64,000 nucleotides of DNA from Elusimicrobia bacterium RIFOXYA2_FULL_47_53. GTDB taxonomy: Bacteria; Elusimicrobiota; Endomicrobiia; Endomicrobiales; XYA2-FULL-47-53. Under the pieces are notes generated by a model. The model was not told the DNA's origin. It saw only the letters and a list, made by a program, of their open reading frames with translations, and made no database searches. The DNA is taken from contig MGVE01000014.1 of NCBI GenBank assembly GCA_001800315.1, positions 49,358-113,357 on the forward strand. The letters run 5' to 3'. Shown here one piece after another: positions 32,608 to 41,105 of the stretch. Position numbers and translations under genes: made by a program. The stretch's first letter is position 1, and every line of letters begins with the position of its first letter.

Positions 32608-32618
32608 CTTGATGTCAA
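32589..32618 (-). promoter_or_regulatory. Consensus sigma-70 promoter of the nucleotidyltransferase operon
   Basis: Both hexamers are exact: TTGACA (32618-32613) and TATAAT (32594-32589), separated by 18 nt on the minus strand. Such a strong promoter covered by an operator implies tight repression. Confidence 0.88.
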
Positions 32619-32678
32619 GATAAATATGACTTCAATTAATTCATAACACCTTCTAAAAGTATCCTTGCTTTTACAGGG

Positions 32679-34448
32679 TTATCGCGGTTTTAATTTATTT
32701 TCCAGCGCTTTTTGAAACTCCGGATTAACGCTTCCTGATATTTGCCGCAGGGTCAGCACATCATCCCAGGATTTTTGATACTCCCCCGCGTAGAAAAATG
32801 CGTAAGCCCTGTTCTGAAGCGCTTCTGTTGAGTAGGGTTTTATTTCCAGCGCCTTTGTGAAATCCGCCGTTGCCTGCCTGAAATCCCCGAGTTTTCCGTA
32901 CAATACCCCGCGGGTTACCCATTCCTGCCACGAGCGCGGATTCAACTCAAGAAACGCGCTGTAATCCCGAAGCGCGGCTTTGTAATTTCCCTGTTCCGAG
33001 AGCAAGGCGGCGCGGCGGGCATAAGCTTTGGTAAAAAACGGATTGGCGCGAAGAGCCTCTGTGTAAGCCTGAAACGCTTTTTCGTTTTCTCCCGAGGAAT
33101 GAAACAGGCCGCCCATACTGTTATGAGCCGGAGCGTATTTCGGGTTAGCCGTAAGAGCAAGCTCGTAGTCGCGAAGCGCGGATACATTATCTCCGCGCCT
33201 GTTGTAAATGTCTCCGCGCATGCAGAGCGCGATTTCTGAAAGCGGATATTTTGTTATGGCGTTATTAAGCAGAGTTATACTGTCGTGCCACAAGGATGCC
33301 GTTTTCCAGGTAGCCGCGGAGAGCAATAATACGCACACAACGCCCGCGGTAGTGAGCAGTCTTTTTGCGCCCGCGGAGTCAATGGTTGACAGCGCGGCCG
33401 ATAGAATGAAGAGTAATCCGACGGAAGGCAAATACAAATACCTGTCGGCGTGCGTTCCTATGCCAAACGGTATCAACTGCAGAACAGGCGCTAAGGTAAT
33501 TACAAAAAACAAGGCGCCAAATACTGCCCTCCGGTTATTTCTGTATTTAGTCAGCATTACCGCGGCGATTAGACAGAGCGCCGCAAGCGAAACTATGCCC
33601 GCCGCCGCGGAGATGTTTCCCGCTTTAAACGGATAAACGAATGAAAGGCCAACAGGCGCCACGAATTTCCCGGCATAAAATAGCAGTCCGAAAGCCGCGA
33701 AAAGCGCCTGAGAGGCGATGCCGCCCGCGAACAGCGGGCCGGAATAGAATTCTGTGGAGTATTGGGCGCGCAGAGCAATAAATGTAAATAGCGCGGAGAG
33801 AGCGAAAAACGGCAATTTTTCCAACAGTATTTTAGAAACATCTTTTCTTTCGCGCAGATAATCCAGAAGTATAAGCGCCGCGGGCAGTGTTACCGCCATA
33901 GGTTTTGATAAAAGAGACAGCGCAAAAATAAATGCGGATGCGTAAAGGTATTTTTTGTCGCGCCGGTCCAGGTAGTTAAGATAGGCAAGAAGGCTGATTA
34001 AGTAGAAAAAAGCGCTCAAGAGATCTTTTCTCTCCGATATCCACGCGACAGACTCAACATGGACAGGGTGCGCGGCAAACACCAGGGCGGCAAAAAGCGA
34101 TACCCGGAGCGGGAAAGCAGTTTTTAAAAACAGCAAATACACAAGAATACTAATGAAAATATGCAAAGCCAGGTTTGTCGCGTGAAATGCCGAAGGGTTC
34201 ATTCCGAAGGCTCGGTATTCTATCATGTACGAGAGAGTGACAAGCGGGTGGTAGAGCCCCATGTAAGGTTTGAGAAATAAATCCCCTATTTTGTTCGGCG
34301 AAGCTTTCACAACAAAGGGATTCTCGGTTACCAGAACCGTGTCGTCAATTTCCAGAAAATTGTTGCGCAGAGACGGCAAATAGGAGAACGCGCCGACAAT
34401 TGCTATTATCGCTATGGAGAGAAGCACAGCTTTTTTTATTGGAATCAA
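32679..34448 (-). CDS. Membrane glycosyltransferase-like protein with TPR domain
   Basis: A 589-residue protein: about ten membrane segments in residues 1-390 followed by at least five TPRs (SEIALCMRGDIYNRRGDNVS, KYAPAHNSMGGLFHSSGENE and so on). An early luminal/periplasmic motif LEIDDTVLVTEN and AHPVHVESVAWISERKDLLS match the TMTC/DUF1736-like protein O-mannosyltransferase relatives of the GT-C fold. It probably transfers a lipid-linked sugar to proteins or glycans at the outer face of the inner membrane. Start codon is TTG with AAGG 6 nt upstream. No glycosylation partner is adjacent. Confidence 0.82.
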   Translation of the reverse strand: MIPIKKAVLLSIAIIAIVGAFSYLPSLRNNFLEIDDTVLVTENPFVVKASPNKIGDLFLKPYMGLYHPLVTLSYMIEYRAFGMNPSAFHATNLALHIFISILVYLLFLKTAFPLRVSLFAALVFAAHPVHVESVAWISERKDLLSAFFYLISLLAYLNYLDRRDKKYLYASAFIFALSLLSKPMAVTLPAALILLDYLRERKDVSKILLEKLPFFALSALFTFIALRAQYSTEFYSGPLFAGGIASQALFAAFGLLFYAGKFVAPVGLSFVYPFKAGNISAAAGIVSLAALCLIAAVMLTKYRNNRRAVFGALFFVITLAPVLQLIPFGIGTHADRYLYLPSVGLLFILSAALSTIDSAGAKRLLTTAGVVCVLLLSAATWKTASLWHDSITLLNNAITKYPLSEIALCMRGDIYNRRGDNVSALRDYELALTANPKYAPAHNSMGGLFHSSGENEKAFQAYTEALRANPFFTKAYARRAALLSEQGNYKAALRDYSAFLELNPRSWQEWVTRGVLYGKLGDFRQATADFTKALEIKPYSTEALQNRAYAFFYAGEYQKSWDDVLTLRQISGSVNPEFQKALENKLKPR

Positions 34449-34482
34449 TTTTGGCCTTTTGGCGGAAGGTGCAACCGCGCTT

Positions 34483-34860
34483 TTAAGTTATAAGTTTTAA
34501 GTTGTAAGTTATAAGTGAACGGCGAACTTCTGGGTCGTCATATCTTTTCCTGACAACAGAGATCCTTCTCTCCCTTCGGGAGATCAGGATGACGGCTTTT
34601 TCGTTGTCTTCGCGAGCGGAGCGTGGCGATCTCGCAGTTTACGCCGAGATTGCTTCGTCGTTGCACTCCTCGCAAAGACGGACTTTTCTGTGTCGTCATA
34701 CCCGCGGAAGCGGGTTCCAGTGGTTTTTCTGAAACCAGAATTACACCCCGGGGGTGTAATACGGATAAACCATTTAACTGCGAGATTGCCCCGCCACTTA
34801 ACCTTTGGCGAACTGACGCGCCGTTTCGGGTTTGTTAAGCCCTGCTCTGAGGTTATAAAA
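34483..34860. repeat. Composite dispersed repeat island 4
   Basis: Non-coding. Starts with AAGTTATAAGTTTTAAGTTG, then GTGAACGGCGAACTTC, CTCCCTTCGGGAGATC, a TACCCGCGGAAGCGGGTTCC palindrome variant, CCACTTAACCTTTGGCGAAC and TGACGCGCCG. The palindrome here has CCCGC/GCGGG instead of CCAGC/GCTGG, a compensatory change that keeps the stem. Confidence 0.8.
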
Positions 34861-34862
34861 AC

Positions 34863-34902
34863 AAAAAAATCCTCCCGCAAAAAACGCTGGCGGGGATTTT
34901 TT
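34863..34902 (-). terminator. Rho-independent terminator overlapping the rsgA stop
   Basis: ATCCCCGC and GCGGGAGGAT pair with one bulge around a T-rich loop, followed by seven T on the minus strand. The first bases overlap the rsgA stop region. Confidence 0.85.
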
Positions 34903-35983
34903 AATGTTCGTATTTTCTTTTATGCTCTTGCATCTGTTTGGTTAGTTTACTTATATTCTTTTCCCAGACGACTTTCGCATTGCGGGATTTTATTTTTTCC
35001 TTGCGGGTCGCTAAATATCGGAGTTCCTTTTTGACCTTTGTGTAGTTATTAAACCGTTTGGGGTCTAACGCGCCGTTTTCCATCGCCGCCCTGACGGCGC
35101 AGCCCGGTTCATCGGCATGTTTGCAGTCCTTGAACCTGCAATTAGCCGCTATGTCCTTAATATCGTTGAAGGTAGTGTCAAGGCTATCTTCTTCTGCCCA
35201 CAGGCGGAGTTCGCGAAGCCCTGGATTGTCAATGACGATCCCTCCGCCGGGAAGTAGAATAAGCTCCCTGTGAGTTGTTATATGTTTACCTTTACCGTCA
35301 CTTTCCCGGACTGTGCCGACTTTTAATCTTTCTTCCCCCAGCAGGCGGTTAATTATTGTTGATTTCCCCACTCCGGAAGAACCAATGAAAGATACGGTAA
35401 CGCCTTTTGTGATGTATTCATCAAGGAATTCAATCCCCATATTATTCGCCGCGCTCAAAGTGTGGATTGGATGTCCGGTAGCAATAGATTTTACCTCTTC
35501 CACTCTTTCCTGCAAATTGTCGCAGAGATCTGTTTTGTTCAGCAAAATAACAGGTTTTATGCCGCTGTTGACCGCAAGTATCAGGTATCTTTCTATGCGC
35601 CTTAAGTTAAAGTCGGTATCAAGCCCGTTTACCAGAAATACTATATCAATGTTTGACACTAAAACCTGCTCTTCCGTTATTTCTCCGGGTGATTTTCTGG
35701 AGAATTTTGTTTTCCTCGGCAGGATAGCCTCAATTACCGCCAGATTGCCTTCAGGCGATAACCGGGCCATTACCCAGTCGCCAACCACAGGCAAATCGCT
35801 TATTGACGCGGCATTAAAGCGTATTTTGCCCGTTATTTCCGCACGATATTCACCCGTCTCGCTTAAAATGGAGTATATTTCTCTCTGAGCTGTTGCGACT
35901 CTCGCGGGAAAGACATTCTCGCTTTTTACCGCGTTAAAACTGTCGTTAAATTGATTATTCCAACCCAGCTCTGTTAATTCCAT
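34901..35983 (-). CDS. rsgA: Small ribosomal subunit biogenesis GTPase RsgA
   Basis: A 360-residue circularly permuted GTPase that matures the 30S subunit. Order is OB domain, then G4 (LLNKTDL), G1 (GSSGVGKSTIINRLLG) and G3 (DNPGLRELRL), then the zinc site NCRFKDCKHADEPGCAV with Cys-Cys-His-Cys. The C-terminus is rich in Lys and helical (KSRNAKVVWEKNISKLTKQM), as in the RsgA subgroup of this length. Single gene with its own terminator. Confidence 0.96.
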   Translation of the reverse strand: MELTELGWNNQFNDSFNAVKSENVFPARVATAQREIYSILSETGEYRAEITGKIRFNAASISDLPVVGDWVMARLSPEGNLAVIEAILPRKTKFSRKSPGEITEEQVLVSNIDIVFLVNGLDTDFNLRRIERYLILAVNSGIKPVILLNKTDLCDNLQERVEEVKSIATGHPIHTLSAANNMGIEFLDEYITKGVTVSFIGSSGVGKSTIINRLLGEERLKVGTVRESDGKGKHITTHRELILLPGGGIVIDNPGLRELRLWAEEDSLDTTFNDIKDIAANCRFKDCKHADEPGCAVRAAMENGALDPKRFNNYTKVKKELRYLATRKEKIKSRNAKVVWEKNISKLTKQMQEHKRKYEH

Positions 35984-36030
35984 TTTAATTTATCCAGTCC
36001 GTTTGCCGGCTAAACGGGAGTGCCATAGGG

Positions 36031-36951
36031 CTATTTCTTTTTGCCGTTTGCTTTTTTTGATTTCAGGAAGAAGAATAAGACGACGCCGCAGGTTACCACC
36101 GTGGATGCCCACTCCGGAATGTGAACCCCGAAGCTTTTGAGTATCATAAAAGAGCCGAGGAAAAGTATGGAGTACATGGCCCCGTTTTTAAGGTAAATGT
36201 ATTTTTTTACGCGCTCAATGTTGCCTATCGTCAGCTGTCTGACTACCACCGCTCCCAGGCCGTTGCCGAGTAGAATTATCGGGACCGACATCGTAAAAGC
36301 GAAGGCGCCGAGTACGCCGTCTATGGAGAAGGTCGCGTCTATGACTTCAAGATAGAGTATCTTGCTCAGGTCCGAGGCACCGGAACTCAAAAGCTCTTTC
36401 TCCGACTTCTCGGCGCTGCTCTTAAACCCGTGAGTTATAAAAAAAGCGCTGGAACCGATTACGGCGCTGAAAGCCATCATGGGGTGTTTTTTAAGCGAAA
36501 TCCAGACTATGACAGTCAGGAGCACGGATACCACGGAGTAGAACCACAGGCCGTTGGCATAAAAGAATTTTTCAACGACAGGCAGTCCGAAGTTCTTGGA
36601 TTCAAGGAAAAGCCAGTGCAGGAACAGGAAAAGCAGGAAAATTCCGCCGCCCATCATAAGTATGGGGGCCGAGCTTTCAATGGCTTCGGCGACCTTCGGG
36701 TCGCTTGAGAAAGTGGCTGTCAGCGCGCCTATAAAGCTAAGGGACGGCGTAGTCATCCACACGATAACCCACGGCAGTAGCCCTCGCACGACAAAAACGG
36801 CGAATATTATTCCCCAGAACAAAAACCACCGGCGCGCCCTGGCGCTCATTCCGGAAAGCACCTCGGCGTTTATAATGGCATTGTCAATGCTGGATATTGT
36901 TTCAAAAAGGGATAAACCGATAATCGGTATAAGTAATGAAAATAAGTCCAT
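36031..36951 (-). CDS. DUF475 / TerC-like integral membrane protein
   Basis: A 306-residue protein with about eight membrane helices. Acidic intramembrane motifs ETISSIDNAIINAEVLS near residue 17 and EVIDATFSIDGVLGAF near 200 are those of the DUF475/TerC family, thought to export metal ions such as Mn2+ or to act with tellurite-resistance proteins. The C-terminus is basic (KSKKANGKKK). GAGGTG lies 6 nt before the ATG. No ter gene lies nearby. Confidence 0.88.
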   Translation of the reverse strand: MDLFSLLIPIIGLSLFETISSIDNAIINAEVLSGMSARARRWFLFWGIIFAVFVVRGLLPWVIVWMTTPSLSFIGALTATFSSDPKVAEAIESSAPILMMGGGIFLLFLFLHWLFLESKNFGLPVVEKFFYANGLWFYSVVSVLLTVIVWISLKKHPMMAFSAVIGSSAFFITHGFKSSAEKSEKELLSSGASDLSKILYLEVIDATFSIDGVLGAFAFTMSVPIILLGNGLGAVVVRQLTIGNIERVKKYIYLKNGAMYSILFLGSFMILKSFGVHIPEWASTVVTCGVVLFFFLKSKKANGKKK

Positions 36952-37039
36952 GACACCTCGCCTTGTTATGTTTTATGCCGCTCGTAAACTGGCTCAAATT
37001 TTACCATTTTATCAAGGAAAATCATAGCTTCCGGTCGTC

Positions 37040-37530
37040 AAGCGAGGCAGCTCTTTTGTGTCGTCATGCCAGCGGAAGCTGGTATCCAGAGGTTTTTCTG
37101 GATTACGGAGTGGCGGCCCAATGCTTTGAATAAAATCAGCCGGCCTCCCAGGCGAATGCGAAGCATTCTTCACCCGTCCAAAGACGGGTGATTTTTCGCC
37201 GCGGGACAGAACATTTCCGGAATGACGGACTTTACGGAACGCGCAGCAAGCTGCGCCGCTACAAAACCATTTAACTGCGAGATTGCCCCACCACTGAACC
37301 TTCGGCGGACTGTCGCCCGCCACTGAACCTTCGGCGGACTGTCGCCCGCCACTGAACCTTCGGCGGACTGTCGCCCGCCACTGAACCTTCGGCGGACTGT
37401 CGCCCACCACTGAACCTTCGGCGGACTGTCGCCCGCCACTGAACCTTTGGCGTGCTGACGCGTCCCTTCGCTCGCAACGATAGACTTTTTTAGTGTTGTC
37501 ATCCCAGAGGCAGTAGTCTGGGATCCATTA
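37040..37530. repeat. Composite dispersed repeat island 5
   Basis: Non-coding. Repeats the order of island 3 (palindrome, GGTTTTTCTGG, GGAGTGGCGGCCC block, CACCCGTC/GACGGGTG hairpin, GCGGGACAGAACATTTCC) and then continues into AACCATTTAACTGCGAG, a 29-bp tandem array and CCCAGAGGCAGTAGTCTGGG. The apparent proteins across it are translations of repeats. Confidence 0.85.
37292..37461. repeat. 29-bp tandem repeat, about six units
   Basis: Units start at 37292, 37321, 37350, 37379, 37408 and 37437, each CACTGAACCTTCGGCGGACT plus GTCGCCCGC; the last unit diverges after ten bases. Each unit holds a small CCGCC/GGCGG stem-loop. Units are nearly identical and contiguous, so this is not CRISPR. Confidence 0.92.
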
Positions 37531-37557
37531 CAAAAAGCCATTAATAATGGCCTAAAA

Positions 37558-37592
37558 TAAAAAACCGCCCGGTTAAAGGCGGCTTTTTACAT
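37558..37592 (-). terminator. Rho-independent terminator of the polyamine operon
   Basis: GCCGCC pairs with GGCGGT around CTTTAACCGG; on the minus strand it is followed by TTTTTT. It lies about 20 nt after the stop at 37611. Confidence 0.88.
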
Positions 37593-37610
37593 TTAATATT
37601 GTGCTCTTTG

Positions 37611-38864
37611 TTAAGAAGTCTTGGTGTTGAGTTTTTTCAGCTTATAGCTGGATATTTTCTTTACTTCGGTCGGGAGGCCCATTCCGTTTAAAAGCTCTAT
37701 AAAAGGATCCGGGTCAAGCTCTTCCACATTTACCATGGTTTTTACATCCCATTGGCCTTTAGCGATAAGGATGGCCGCGGCAACCGGCGGAACGCCGGCG
37801 GTGTAGCTTATGGCCTGGGACTCAACCTCGTTGTAGCATTCTTTATGGTCGCAGACATTGTAGATGAAGAGTTCTTTTTCCTTCTCCCCCTTTTTGCCTT
37901 TTACAAGACAGCCTATGCAGGTTTTTCCGGTATAGTTAGGAGCCAGGGTTTTCGGATCCGGCAGGCAGGCCTTTACTGCTTTAAGAGGCACCACTTCAAG
38001 CCCTTCCGCGGTTTTTACGGGTTTTTCGGACAGGAGCCCGATATTTTTTAAAACCGTGAAGCAGTTGATGTAGTGGTCGGAAAATCCCATCCAGAAGCGT
38101 ATGCTGTTGGCGTCAATGTTTTTGGAGAGCGAATGCAGTTCGTCGTGCCCGGTCAGGTAAACAGGCTGTTTCCCTACCACCGGGAAGCTGTAAACGAGCT
38201 TTTCGGTGTGCGTGGGAAGGCAGACCCATTTGCGGTCTATCCAGGTCCAGACCTTTACGAATTCCCTGAAGTTTATCTCGGGGTCAAAATTCGTGGCAAA
38301 ATACTTGCCGTGCGACCCGGCGTTAACATCCATGATATCAATCGTGTCTATTTTATCAAAGTAGTGTTTCAACGCGAGCGCGCAGTAGGCATTGACCACG
38401 CCCGGATCAAAGCCGGCTCCGAGTATCGCGGTTACGCCTTTTTCCTTGCAGCGGTCTTTCCTTTTCCACTCATAATTTCCGTACCAGGGCGGATCCTCGC
38501 ATACCTTGTCGGGTTCCTCGTGTATGGCGGTGTCTATGTAGGCCGCGCCGGTTTCTATGCAGGCTTCAAGCACCGACATGTTGACGAAAGCGGAAGCAAG
38601 GTTGACGACGATTGAAATATCGTTTTCCTTGATTAGTTTTACTGTCGCTTTTACATCCTTCGCGTCAATCTGCTTGGCCGTAATCGTGTTCTTGGGGTCT
38701 TTGTAGCTGTTTTTGTTTTTCACGCTCGCAAGAATGTCTTCGCAGTGTTTCGGCGAACGGGAAGCGATATAAATATTGCCGAATATGTCGTTGTTCTGCG
38801 CGAACTTGTGCGCCGCCACATGAGCAACTCCCCCGGCTCCTACGATAAGCACATTTCTTTTCAT
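37611..38864 (-). CDS. Carboxynorspermidine/carboxyspermidine dehydrogenase
   Basis: A 417-residue enzyme of the saccharopine dehydrogenase family. Rossmann motif GAGGVAHVAAHKFAQN is at the N-terminus; AILGAGFDPGVVNAYCALAL and later PVYLTGHDELHSL are typical of the carboxy(nor)spermidine branch. It condenses aspartate semialdehyde with putrescine or diaminopropane and reduces the product. GGGAGA precedes the ATG by 7 nt. It lies 15 nt downstream of nspC, which confirms the polyamine assignment over lysine metabolism. Confidence 0.9.
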   Translation of the reverse strand: MKRNVLIVGAGGVAHVAAHKFAQNNDIFGNIYIASRSPKHCEDILASVKNKNSYKDPKNTITAKQIDAKDVKATVKLIKENDISIVVNLASAFVNMSVLEACIETGAAYIDTAIHEEPDKVCEDPPWYGNYEWKRKDRCKEKGVTAILGAGFDPGVVNAYCALALKHYFDKIDTIDIMDVNAGSHGKYFATNFDPEINFREFVKVWTWIDRKWVCLPTHTEKLVYSFPVVGKQPVYLTGHDELHSLSKNIDANSIRFWMGFSDHYINCFTVLKNIGLLSEKPVKTAEGLEVVPLKAVKACLPDPKTLAPNYTGKTCIGCLVKGKKGEKEKELFIYNVCDHKECYNEVESQAISYTAGVPPVAAAILIAKGQWDVKTMVNVEELDPDPFIELLNGMGLPTEVKKISSYKLKKLNTKTS

Positions 38865-38879
38865 TGTTTTTCTCCCTGG

Positions 38880-39983
38880 TTACGATAAACTGCCGGTAAA
38901 ATCCTTATATGTAAATTCGCGGACAACTTTAATTTTCCCGTTTAACTGCCTGAGGACAATCGCGGGCATCTGCAGGCCGTTAAACCAGTTCTTTTTAACC
39001 ATTGAATATCCGGCCGCGTCGGCGATACGCACGATGGAGCCGGGTTTTAAGCGCGCTTTGAATTTGTAAGTTCCGAAAATATCGCCGGCGAGGCAGGAGC
39101 GCCCTGCCACGGTATATTTATATTTTCCGTTTTCAACGCCTTCCATTTTTGCCGGTGTTCTGTATATAAGAAGGTCCAGCATATGGGCTTCGGTTGAGGC
39201 GTCCACAATGGCTATGTCAACTTTGTTATGAACTACATCAAGAACTTTCGTAACAAGCTCTCCGCCCTTTGTTATGCTGGACTCGCCGGGTTCAAGGTAA
39301 ACCTGCAGGTTGAATTTCGCGCCAAACGACTTTAGTTTCGCGCAAAACTTATCCAGAGGATAGCCCTCTTTAGTGAAGTAAAGGCCGCCTCCGAGGCTCA
39401 CCCAGCTGAGCCTGCGCAGTATTTCGCCGTATTCCGAGGCTATGTAGTCAAGCGATTTTGAGAAATTAGGAAAATCGTCGTTTTCGCAGTTGAAGTGAAA
39501 CATCGCGCCGCTGATCTTGTCTATAACCTTAAGCACAGCTTTTTTGTCACTGACGCCCAGCCTGGAGTGCTTTCTGGCCGGGTCGGCGAGGTCAAAATGC
39601 GAATAGCTTATTCCGGGATTTATTCTAAGGCCTGTTTTAACGCCCCTGCAGTGCTTGGCGAAGGCCTTTAACTGCGAGACCGAATTGAAAATGACTTTAT
39701 CGGAGAATTTTGCCGTTTCCCGGATGTCGTTTTCGGAGAAGGCCACGCAGTAGGCGTGAGTCTCTTTGCCGAATTTTTCAAAGCCCAGCTTCGCCTCGTA
39801 GAGCGAACTGCTGGTGGTTCCGTCCATATAGCGGCGCATCAACGGAAAAACAGACCAGGTTGAAAAACATTTCAGGGCAAGCACCGACTTAGCGCCGGAG
39901 TGTTCCCGGACATACCTGATTTTTTTCAGGTTTGAAAGAAGCTTCCTTTCATCAATAAGGTAATAGGGCGTAGTTAGCCGCAT
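38880..39983 (-). CDS. nspC: Carboxynorspermidine decarboxylase
   Basis: A 367-residue PLP enzyme of the alanine-racemase-fold decarboxylases. The PLP Lys is in VLALKCFST, followed by HFNCEND, SLGGGLYFT, EPGESS and the active-site AGRSCLAGDIFG. It releases CO2 from carboxy(nor)spermidine to give (nor)spermidine. The frame runs further upstream, but that part translates a foldback element; ATG at 39983 gives the family N-terminus RLTTPYYLIDERKL. The start lies only 2 nt past a TATAAT belonging to element E3, so initiation of transcription is unclear. Confidence 0.95.
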   Translation of the reverse strand: MRLTTPYYLIDERKLLSNLKKIRYVREHSGAKSVLALKCFSTWSVFPLMRRYMDGTTSSSLYEAKLGFEKFGKETHAYCVAFSENDIRETAKFSDKVIFNSVSQLKAFAKHCRGVKTGLRINPGISYSHFDLADPARKHSRLGVSDKKAVLKVIDKISGAMFHFNCENDDFPNFSKSLDYIASEYGEILRRLSWVSLGGGLYFTKEGYPLDKFCAKLKSFGAKFNLQVYLEPGESSITKGGELVTKVLDVVHNKVDIAIVDASTEAHMLDLLIYRTPAKMEGVENGKYKYTVAGRSCLAGDIFGTYKFKARLKPGSIVRIADAAGYSMVKKNWFNGLQMPAIVLRQLNGKIKVVREFTYKDFTGSLS

Positions 39984-39989
39984 GATTAT

Positions 39990-40163
39990 AATTTGAGTCA
40001 GTTGAAAAACCTCTTTCGGGCTGCAATTTCGGTCTTTGGCCTGCGGCTTCGTTGGCCTCAGCTTACAGATACTCCGTGGAGCATATGCTCGCTTCGGCCG
40101 TCTTGCCTCGGCGCAAAGCCCAAAATTTCGCTCCTGAAACAGGCTTTTCAATTGACTCAATTT
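39990..40163. repeat. Foldback element E3 upstream of nspC
   Basis: A 174-bp element with inverted termini AATTTGAGTCAGTTGAAAA and the complement of AAATTGAGTCAATTGAAAA (17 of 19 match). The core contains CTGCGGCTTCGTTGGCCTCAG, ACTCCGTGGAG, GCTTCGGCCG and CTTGCCTCGGCG (given in parts), the same style as E1. Non-coding. The following 230 bases to 40395 are AT-rich and hold nothing I can identify. Confidence 0.78.
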
Positions 40164-40395
40164 ACGGAGCAACCGATTAAAAAATATTGCCCGTCAAAAA
40201 TATGGATGTTAATAATATATTGATATTAAGTGTTTTTGAGGAAGGATATGAGTGAGAACAAAAGATTTTCATTGAAGTGATTTTATGTATTTACAGGATG
40301 CTTCTTGAGTTAAATTATCATCTCCTTGCGGTTTTAATTTTGCATAAGTTTATAAAATATTACAATTTGTGTCAATACTTCCGTCATAAAAACTA

Positions 40396-41097
40396 TTACA
40401 GCTCCGCCACTTCTGCGTTGGAGAGAGGCGACCATTGGAGCCGCGGAATAACCGCTTCGGAGCAAATCACCGGCGAGCCGCTGTCCTCGGCCCTGAAAAG
40501 AGAATAATAATCGCCGTTTCTGGTGTAATCCCGGAAGGCCAGCAGGGTTTCGCCGTCGGTCAGCAGAGAGTTCAGCGCGGAATATTCCATTTTTTTTATT
40601 TCCCCGAGAGCCCTGTTAAACGCGGCTTTTAACCCCATTGAGCCGTACTGGGCAATGTATCTGAAAAACACTTCAGTGTCGTAAGGGTCGCTTTCGGGCA
40701 GATATTCGGATTTAATGTGTTTGAGCATTTCGCTGAAGTCATTTTTTGAGATTGTGCCGTTGTGAGCGAAAATCATATTTTTAAACTCAAAAGGGTGGGC
40801 GTGGCGTGTCGTGGATGTGTCGTGCCAGGCGGATTTTCTGAGGTGGCAGACAAGAACTTTAGATTCTCCTATTTCTCTGAGCTTGCTTAGAATACTGGTT
40901 TTTTCCTGCGCCGCCGAACCGCCGCTTTTTAAAACCCTCGCCGAGCCGTTTTCATACCAGCCTATTCCCCAGCCGTCATAGTGGCCCTTTGAGTTTCCGG
41001 GCGGCACATTCCCTTCTACCGCAAGCTCCCAGAAGGCTTCCAGCAGATCGCTGTTTTTCAGGTAATTAAAATTCTTTATGCCCAGCAGTCTGCACAT
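40396..41097 (-). CDS. Class II glutamine amidotransferase (YafJ-like)
   Basis: A 233-residue Ntn-hydrolase: Met is removed to expose Cys2 (MCRLLGI), with the family motifs HYDGWGIGWYENG, LVCHLRKSA and FAHNGTIS. It releases ammonia from glutamine; stand-alone proteins of this class (YafJ, EgtC-like) have varied or unknown partners. AAAGGAAA precedes the ATG. It is the last gene of a run with ldc, spmA and spmB, 8 nt after spmB. Confidence 0.88.
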   Translation of the reverse strand: MCRLLGIKNFNYLKNSDLLEAFWELAVEGNVPPGNSKGHYDGWGIGWYENGSARVLKSGGSAAQEKTSILSKLREIGESKVLVCHLRKSAWHDTSTTRHAHPFEFKNMIFAHNGTISKNDFSEMLKHIKSEYLPESDPYDTEVFFRYIAQYGSMGLKAAFNRALGEIKKMEYSALNSLLTDGETLLAFRDYTRNGDYYSLFRAEDSGSPVICSEAVIPRLQWSPLSNAEVAEL

Positions 41098-41105
41098 GGT
41101 TTCCT

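Noticed and set aside
37292-37461. 29-bp regularly spaced repeats as a CRISPR array
   Set aside because: The units are contiguous and nearly identical with no variable spacers, no leader and no cas genes nearby.
37012-37541. Proteins rich in VQWRATVRRRFSGG repeats
   Set aside because: Read through all three frames of the same 29-bp tandem array; not a gene.
39984-40173. N-terminal 63-residue extension of NspC
   Set aside because: It would translate foldback element E3; the family start is at 39983.
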